From assembly GCA_019925095.2 (NCBI GenBank), contig CM034388.1, forward strand, positions 6,842,501 through 6,906,500: a DNA stretch of 64,000 nt. Direction: 5' to 3'. This DNA is from Dendrolimus kikuchii (lineage: Eukaryota; Arthropoda; Insecta; Lepidoptera; Lasiocampidae). This document shows, piece by piece, positions 56,333 through 64,000 of this stretch (positions within the stretch are counted from its first letter, which is position 1; each line of letters begins with the position of its first letter). The notes beneath the pieces are model-generated. The model saw only the letters and a list, made by a program, of their open reading frames with translations. It searched no databases and was not told the DNA's origin. The translations under genes were made by a program, and so were the position numbers.

Positions 56333-56970
56333 CCCTTCCCTCCCGCACTGCGTCCATGTTCCATTCGCTTCCGATTACACTTGTGTGCACTAAAGTTGTA
56401 ACGCTTTTGTTTTTATTGAGTTTTTGTTACAAGTTGTTGTTATTGTTTTAAATTAAGTTTTAGTTTCGAGAGTATTTTTTAAAAATTTAATTACAATGCC
56501 AGGACCACCAGGACCAAATACCATTTTGCGCAGACATGCCAGAAAAATGGTTTATTTATTAACTTTTAACTGTTTATTTTATTTATAATACCTAGTAACT
56601 TCACGAATTCGTCTCCTATATTTAAATTTGTTCTAAACAGGTATGTTTAAATATAAAGGATGGAAATAATAATAGAATAATGAAAAGCAATAGTGACATT
56701 TTTTTGTTGCACGAGTGAGAATATGCGAACTTACTACGCCAAAACCTAGCTAAGTTACGTGCCTTGGATTATATCTTTGTAACTTATGGAGGGAGCGTGT
56801 TAAAAATCCGGCAGAGTATTAGTGTCGCTACTCAGGCACACTGTTAGTAGCCAACTGACCAGTTGTATTATCTGTATAGACTAGAACCAAATTGCTGGTC
56901 TTCGACGCCAAATAACGGATTTCTTATATACTCGAAATACTATGTCATTAGAGATTTCATATTTGCTGTT
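56333..56970. other. no gene recognised
   Basis: AT-rich sequence outside the hAT element. Confidence 0.4.
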
Positions 56971-57147
56971 AAAGTATGCCGCCATAAAAAGCTCGATTTC
57001 CAGCATCACTTGATTAGTTTCAGTTCGCTGCTTCGAGGCCAACACCACATAGGCAGCACCTTTGGGTTTTGCAAATATCCATAGGTGACAGTAACCATTT
57101 TCCATTAAGTGGGCCGTGATCCTGTCATACTCCAGCAATAAAAAAAC
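56971..57147 (+). repeat. diverged S1 3' half
   Basis: Starts at tatgccgccataaaaag, then cataggcagcacctttgggt, caaatatccataggtgacag and ctccagcaataaaaaaac. Clearly older than the other copies. Confidence 0.75.
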
Positions 57148-59554
57148 GAAAAGGATTGAACAGAGTGGGGGGCATTAAAGGGTAAAAGTAACAAAATTAA
57201 ACAATTATTTAAATCAGTATAATATCCATTTAATACACAAATGAGATACGGTTGGGCGACAATGTGCTTTTCTGAACATATTAGTTAACTGTTAACCTAG
57301 GCAGAAGCCGCTCCAAACAAAGACGGGTGACAATTAATGTTTAAACATTGAAAACAAGTTGTATGGAATAAGAATATGGAAGAATAAAAATAATAAAATA
57401 TTAGTATCACTATATACTGACAAATAATATGTTTGTAACGGAGACTGCTGAAAACAATGTATGTATGTGCTTTATACTATGAAGAGTAAAGGTAGACCAT
57501 CTTATATAGAAGTCAAACTGAGTAACGAGTGTCCAGTTTAAAACAGTAAATAATAATTCAAGAATCGACCCGAACAACACTAGTGTATGAACTTACGGTG
57601 TTAAGTTTGCAGAGTTGAAATACATATTTAATATTTTTAAAGTTATTTAATTTTTGTAAATTTTCATAACAAAGATTTATTTATATATTTATATTTAAGT
57701 AGAAATACATGATTTTTTTGGGTTTGCATTTTATGTCTTCGAGATAATCCACCGCCCTATAATTCGATTATTACGAAATGAATGCCAATAATGGCTGCCG
57801 AAGACAAATCCCAATTTAATTGAATTTTCTTTTTCAGGATTGTTTATCGAATTAACTGGAAAAGAGAAAATGTATATACTGTAATTACTCACTTGGCATA
57901 ATTTTCCAGTAACTAAAATATCATGAGTAACATTTTATTTCGTTGGGTTTCACGCACTCAACACCTTGATATTAGATATAGGTTAGTACCACCACCCTTC
58001 TCTGCGGTGGGATAGTTATGGTCTACCAAATTACGTCAAACACAATTATGTGTAAAAAATACGAAAATAATGTCAACCCGTCAGTGTCCTATACAGCTTG
58101 TAACCTGTTAATATATATACTCAAAAAATCATGTAGCTGCCTTAAATTAGGAAATAACAACGTGAATATAATTATAATTTGCAATTTTTTACATTGATTT
58201 TTGTTTTTCTTTATTGATTAGGCGGAAACAATATTATTGTCAAATTTATTGTGCGCACGTACAATTTAATATTGTTATATTTTCGTTATGTTTAAACGGA
58301 CATATTTTATATGAAGTTTGATTATAAACCATGAAAAAAGTATTTTACGAATGATAGTTGTCCAGTACAAAAACAAATCTGAAAAGCTCTTTAAACGTAC
58401 ACGATTGGATGGCGCCACATGTATTTTACACTATTTGACTTTTTGTTATACCATATTTTACCACCATTATTATTATATTCTCAATTCATTCCTGGGGTCG
58501 TCTAGAATGGATCGCTTTTTACCGATAAGACCGCCCTTTGTGCTTAATGAGACATAGTTTTAGTCTAAGTTCTTTTTTTTGGTATTGGTATTGGTTATTG
58601 GTGCACAATAAAGACTTATTGATTGATTGATATTTTTAGAGACCAAATCCTAAGCCGTCCTAAATTGAACGCCTCATGGGTAGGTCTGTTTGAATACTTT
58701 GAAATTATACTAATGCACTTCGAATTGCTTTTGTTTTAATTTGGGTAAGAACTGTACATACTATTATTAATTTCATTCAAACTTTGACCTGTTTTGGTTT
58801 AAAACTATATATTAAAAAAAAAAAAATAGTTGAAAGTCTAGTGGATTTTCTATATTAAAATATAACAGAAATCCTATGGCGCCCCCGTAAATAATTAGTG
58901 GACTTTTTAGACTCGTATTCTTTACTAAACAAATGTCATTCATTGTATTTTCCCTCCGTATCGTAAACAAAGATTGTTCACGAAATTTTAGTGTATACAG
59001 ACCGATTTTTTTTTCAAGTGGGCCTTCAGAATCAAATCATAAACTTTGCTAAATAGCGAAACACATTCTAAGGAGTCTCGAAGCCAATTATGACGAAAAT
59101 TAATGTGGCATCATTAGATTCTTGAAAAAAAAATACTCTTGTCGGAAATCGAGTCGGGTGCCTCTTGTAAAGATCATTTTCATGTTTTTGACTAAAATGT
59201 TCTATTTTCCATAAAGTAATCAAACATCAAACTGCGTCGGTCATTTGACCGCACCTCATTTAAACGCAATCAATGTTTACCCATGGACTGATTTGACCGA
59301 TTGGAGTAAAATAATGTGCGTTTCGAATATTAATTTGTAGATGCCTATTAAAAATAGAATAATTTTCACCATTTCCATATTGAATACAACGAAGTGACGT
59401 TTAATTAATGTATGGAAAATAGAACATTTTGTTAGAAAACAACTCTTTCTCTTGGTTTGCCGTTTGACATTCTTTATAGAAATTGATCCTTACAAGCTAC
59501 ATTATGATTTGGTATACTAATACAGAATGTTTATTTATTCAAAATCAGCCGGTT
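57148..59554. other. no gene; two possible conserved patches
   Basis: AT-rich. 57725-57860 (attcgattattacgaaatga, ccaataatggctgccgaag) and 59215-59300 (tcggtcatttgaccgcacc) are compositionally distinct. 58565-58625 looks like a LINE 3' scrap (gtgcacaataaagacttatt). No supported gene. Confidence 0.4.
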
Positions 59555-59700
59555 CGATTCCTGATCCATATTATTTTTTTCTAAAATTGAATTATACCAC
59601 TACAGTTTTCGTCAAAGTCGACCTCGAGACTCCATTGAGTGTTTTTCGTTATTTGGTATAGTTTAGGATTTGGCCCTGAAGACCCTCTTGAAAAATTCAC
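59555..59700 (+). repeat. S3 SINE fragment
   Basis: Box B with an extra flank, CCGGTTCGATTCCTG (59549-59563), then cgttatttggtatagttt and gatttggccctga, matching S3 at 47571-47650. Box A is lost. Confidence 0.65.
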
Positions 59701-60321
59701 TCTGTATATGCTAACATATTTTCAACTAGAGAAAATATATTTTCCACAGAAAGTCGCAAAGCCGCCCCAGTCGTCCGACATCTTTGTAAATAATATATGA
59801 ACAAAGCTAAAAGAAAAAATAATTTCGATTTTATTCTATACAATTTTCATAAATTAATTAATAAACGAAAAGCAATTTTTATAGAAGGACCATTTTAACT
59901 TAACCCGAAAGTGAACTTAGCTCGAAACTTAACTATAATAATTAACTAAATAAACAAAGAAAACATTTTTATCACAAAGTACAAGGTTACATGGAAGATA
60001 CATTTTTTAGGAAAGTGTTTATTTTGAAATGTCAAATTCAAAAAACACTCAAACGGGTTTATATCGCATGTTATTATATTCTGTACGTTTTTAACAACGA
60101 TTTTACGACCTCATCGGAAAATGCCTTAAAACTTTTAGCTTACTTCTAAATATGGCTAAGCACGAATTACGTATCTAGCAACAAGTGTCATGTATGTATT
60201 CATGAATATTCAAGTTTTAAAATAATCTTCAAGCCTTAGCCAAACTGTCTGTAGGTGTTTGACTTACGCCGAACGAGGGGTGTTCTTGTAGTAGCTCGAA
60301 TAGACACAGTTCACTAAATAC
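59701..60321. other. no gene recognised
   Basis: AT-rich sequence. Confidence 0.4.
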
Positions 60322-61006
60322 TAGAGAACGTGCCGATTATGACTTTGGCCGACTAGTCGGCCGATTAGTCGGCTAAGCCGATCGCGGTTTCGGGGATTTC
60401 CGTGACGCTTCGTTTATAGCTGATTCGCGCGCAAATCGCAACCATCGCATGGGTTTCTTGATTTTTGCTTTTGTACAGGCCAGGGCGGTGTTGTTGTGTA
60501 AAAATATAAAAAATATTTTATTTTAAAGATATTACTGTTATTGTTAATTAAAGTGAAAGAGCTCAGTTAAAATTTAATAATGTCAAAAAGAAAGTCTCGA
60601 GTATGGATTAGGATTACAAAGTATTAGTAAAGTATAGATTACAAATTACAAAGTAAGAAGCCGGATAGTCGGCGCTCTTTGCCCAATAATTTTTTTTTAA
60701 TGCAGGAGTTCAGCAGGCAGGCAGACGGCCCACTTGATGAAAAGCGGTTACCATCGCCTATGGACATTTGTAACACCAAAGGTGCTACAAATGCGCTGCT
60801 GCTCTCTTAAGGAACCTGGAACCTGGTCACTAATGCCGGAACACAACACAAGGTTGTTATGGCGGCATACTCTAGACCAGGGGTGGTCGCCATCCCGTCG
60901 AGCAAATACCCTACCACCTGGCGAATAGTGCCGACTAGTCACCGACTACGATAGTGGCCGAATAGTCGGCTTTACCGACTAGTCGCCGATAATCGGCGCA
61001 TCTCTA
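60322..61006. mobile_element. non-autonomous hAT-type element with nested S1
   Basis: Ends TAGAGaacgtGCCGATTAT and, on the other strand, TAGAGatgcGCCGATTATC. The flanking 8-mers CTAAATAC (60314-60321) and CTAAATGC (61007-61014) differ at one base. Subterminal palindromes of the form gccgactagtcggc recur many times at both ends. S1 interrupts the right half. No transposase. Confidence 0.9.
60692..60921 (-). mobile_element. S1 element, head-truncated, nested in hAT
   Basis: From a T-run and aatgcaggagttcagc (tail) to ataccctaccacctggc, where hAT sequence resumes (gaatagtgccgactag). Confidence 0.9.
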
Positions 61007-61897
61007 CTAAATGCTTGACATTTTCAACACAAACACAATTGAATAAGTTTTATAATCTGATACAGCTTTTAGCGTGTTAATAAGTTTTGTGAAAATTACA
61101 CGCTTTATATAATTAAAATGAAAGCATTTGCAATCGCTAGCTGCTTTTACAAACCTAATAGTTTAAAAACCGTTTCAAATAGGACGGCATGGGAAAAATT
61201 ACTCAATTAGAGAAATAAAAATCGTGTATCTAAGTATAAGATTATTATTAAACAGTAACAAGATTATATATGTTTTTATATAATTAAAAATAATATTTAT
61301 TTCGTAGGAAAGTTTACAATAACGCTACAAATTACGTTTTATGGCTGTGTCGGCCATAGCGTCCTATTTGAAATAGACTTGAGACATTATTTAAAATCGT
61401 TCAAGAGTTTTTAAGTGGGAACTTATAAGGCGCTTTTTTTGCTGTAAGTTTTATTGCCAAAACGTGTACAAAATGAGTAATTGTTACAGCATATTCATTG
61501 CTTTTAAATTAATAATTGTGCTTGTGTTGAAGTCTAAACTGCTTAGTGAACTGTGTCTATTCGAGCTGCCATAAGAAACGCCCTCGTTCTGTGTCAGACA
61601 AATACCTACAAATTGGCTAAGGTAAACACTTAAAAGATTATCCTCATCTAGTAAATTCAACAAGAATATTTGACATAGGATATATGTACACATATAACAG
61701 AGCCATATTTAAAGATTGTTAAAGGCCTTACAATCCTCGCAATACCGTACGATTTACACAAAATGTTCCAAAAAAAAAACGCTTATAATTAATATTAGTA
61801 TAATAACTAAAAATCATTAATTACAATTTTTATTATACACTTAAAAAAAGTTAAATTCGATTATAAGAAAGCATATTTCAATCACATAAGATTTTCA
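61007..61897. other. no gene; scrap of the 36541 repeat core
   Basis: 61435-61600 follows the core order (gttttattgccaaaacgtg, gtctaaactgcttagtgaa, tattcgagctgccataagaa). Otherwise AT-rich. Confidence 0.45.
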
Positions 61898-62462
61898 GCC
61901 GGTTCCTATATGTTACTATCTATTGATGGCTGGTATCATACCATTCATTCGATTACCTTACCATTGGTGGAAATTTGACAATACTTGTTTGGAGCTTATT
62001 TCAATTTTTAACCAGTTGGTAAGATATAGGAATCAGCAATGATTCGCCTTACTACTGGGTAAAAATTGACAAACTGTGCAAGCAATATCAATCTTCTAAC
62101 AATGGTAGGGTACAAGAATGGATGAAGTAAGATACAGAAACACGGCATTAGAACATTAAACTCAAAACTATGGAACTCATACTACACTTACATTCGATTA
62201 AAAAGGCACTTATAACATTCATCCCGATAAGAACTTCTACATAAATCTATGCAGAATATAAGGTGGATATTCATTAAAAATATTTTTTTACATATTTAAT
62301 ACTTTCGTGTCGTTTCACTATGTCAGGTTTCTATATCTGACCATCTATTCTTTTACCCTACCGTTGGTAGAAAATTGACATTGCTTGTATGGAGTTTATG
62401 TCAAATTTTAACCAGTAGTGTGATACAAATGAACAAATAGTAAGATACAGGAATCCGGTTTA
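61898..62462. repeat. cluster of diverged TGGCC-family miniature elements
   Basis: At least two units: 61898-62160 (ccggttcctatatgttacta to gtaagatacagaaacacggc, with an internal gtaagatataggaatcagc) and 62329-62462 (ggtttctatatctgaccatc to agtaagatacaggaatccgg). Both share tgacatt-gcttgtatggagttta-type centres. Confidence 0.7.
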
Positions 62463-63237
62463 AAACACGAGCTTATAATATCTACGGTAACCCATAACTC
62501 TGGGTTCAATGTCTTATCGGTTTCATTTTGTATAAATATATATTTACTGCTTTGTGTTACTAATTCTTAAATTGAAAATTCATACTTTTCGGTTGTTTCA
62601 TCTCAAAACCCAGTAACTGAAAAAATTTTGAACCCATCATCATCATTTGAATGAAACTACTCTGAAGACTTTACTTATACGAGACAAGGATGAAAAGTAA
62701 CAAAATGTTTGTTACTAGGTTTGAAATGGAGTAGCCTTCTTACGATATTTATTCATTCAAAAGCGTTTCTAATCCGAATCTTGTTCGTCTAAAATAGCAG
62801 TTTCTTTGATTTAGGAAAATAACTTAGGATTCCACAACAAAATACAAAAATTAATCAGTTTTTTTTTACAATATGGTATAGAGTTCTAATTCGTTATGAA
62901 AATTTTCCAATTAATATGTACTTTGTCCATTGTACTTTTTAAGAATGTTTACATTCTAATACACTGTATATTCCGTTAACTGCTATTTTAGTTATCAAAA
63001 CTATTATAATAATATTATTATCGTTATTAATAATAAACAATATCAGTAAACATCAAAATTATATTTCCGTTATGAGAAACTGTTATGTTTTTGTTATTGA
63101 AACTTATATCGGACGGTGAAAGGCTATCTGATACCGACATTTCGAAAGAAACTTGACATAAGTAATTTATTTCATTAGAATGTCTTAAATTTACGAAAAT
63201 ATAAAGAATCTGGATTACTATATTTTATTTTAACCTA
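62463..63237. other. no gene recognised
   Basis: AT-rich sequence. Confidence 0.4.
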
Positions 63238-63510
63238 TGCAGGAAGGGAGACAGAATACAATCTCCCGTGGCCGGTCGGCCTGTGGGAGAGTATTTACCC
63301 TTTTGGATGGCTACCACCCCTGGTCTAGACTATGCCGCCATAACAACCATGAGTTATGTTCCGGGTTCAGTGGCTAGATGTCAGTCTCCCTTAAGAGAAC
63401 AGCAGCGCATTTGTAGCATCTTTGGTGTTGCAAATATCCATAGGAGATGATAACCACTTTCTATCAGGTAGGCCGTCTGCCAGTCAGCTGGATCATGCAA
63501 TAAAAAAAAT
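63238..63510 (+). mobile_element. S1 element with internal deletion
   Basis: From tgcaggaagggagacag to catgcaataaaaaaaat; about 30 bp of the head (the aaacaacccacagccagg block) is missing. Confidence 0.87.
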
Positions 63511-63584
63511 ACTATTAAAATCTTAAGATATTTTTTTCATTTAATTATATATAATACATAGGTTATTTAATTATTTTATATTGA

Positions 63585-63780
63585 AACTAGCAAACAGACA
63601 GACGGACCAACTTATGAAAAATTATTAACATCGCCTATAGATGTTTCCAACACCAGGAGAGAAGCCAACAGCATTGCCAACCTTTACGATGGGATGGGAT
63701 AGGAAGGAATAGAAGGATGGCATAAAGGGAATGGGATAATATAGGGAAGGAGAAGTAGGCCATCGGAACTCTCACTACTT
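63585..63780 (-). repeat. S4 element
   Basis: Complement of the 41505-41745 family: tail first (caaacagacagacgg, then catcgcctatagatgttt), then ggcaacgct-type and a purine-rich body (gggatgggataggaagg). Confidence 0.65.
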
Positions 63781-64000
63781 TGATTTACTTGTTTAATTTT
63801 AAACTTCAAATTTAGAGTCATTCCAATATCCGCTAATTCCACGCGTGATTGTTTATTAGCACAAGCATAAATCTATGTTTCGTATCTCTAAGGCTACGTT
63901 CCAGAAGAGACTTACAACGACCACGTTCACAACGGCGATTTTTCCCGTTCCGCTTGCTTGCGGAAGTTACAATCATAAACTCTAGTGGAACGGATTATGT
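63781..64000. other. no gene recognised
   Basis: Nothing recognised up to the right edge. Confidence 0.4.

Noticed and set aside
1..64000. CRISPR arrays, bacterial operons, phage or other prokaryotic systems.
   Set aside because: No regularly spaced direct repeats or prokaryotic genes are seen; introns, LINEs and SINEs show this is an animal nuclear genome.

Overview
The window is animal nuclear DNA, most likely from a moth or butterfly (Lepidoptera). It is AT-rich, gene-poor and dense in transposable elements. The Lepidoptera assignment rests on a DD37D (maT) transposon, the Jockey-like LINE and its short companion elements, the AACCGACTT repeats and a tRNA-derived SINE with a GCCCAGCAGTGGG tail, all of which I associate with Lepidoptera from general knowledge. 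There is no operon, bacterial gene or CRISPR array.

One host gene is recognisable: the homeobox gene Dbx, on the minus strand over at least 25 kb. Four coding exons join in frame with correct splice sites: exon 1 (44612-43880), exon 2 (26526-26404), exon 3 (20869-20798) and exon 4 (19335-19190). Together they encode 358 residues: two eh1-type repressor motifs, an acidic linker, a conserved stretch before the homeodomain, and homeodomain residues 1-44. The exon carrying the recognition helix was not found and should lie left of position 1. The sequence from 44613 to 64000 is therefore 5' of the coding start, and nearly everything from 1 to 43879 is intron or beyond.

The rest is layered mobile DNA. 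1-6 kb: an RTE-type LINE with a long intact ORF but a lost 3' end, a ruined mariner, and modular repeats with a long hairpin. 6-19 kb: TA microsatellites, an RNase H-bearing LINE remnant broken at a 22-bp palindrome, two maT copies separated by a 78-nt near-perfect hairpin, and a hAT-type element. 19-44 kb (Dbx introns): many copies of a short element here called S1, a tRNA-derived SINE (S2), a solo LTR, and an 0.8-kb tandem duplication. 44-64 kb: a second solo LTR of the same family, a tRNA-derived SINE (S3) with both polymerase III boxes, and a hAT-type element with exact 8-bp target duplications that holds a Jockey-like LINE. A third hAT-type element holds an S1 copy.

The clearest mechanistic link is that S1 copies and the Jockey-like LINE share the same 3' end, which makes that LINE family the likely source of the machinery that spread S1. 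S1 to S4 are labels local to this annotation.
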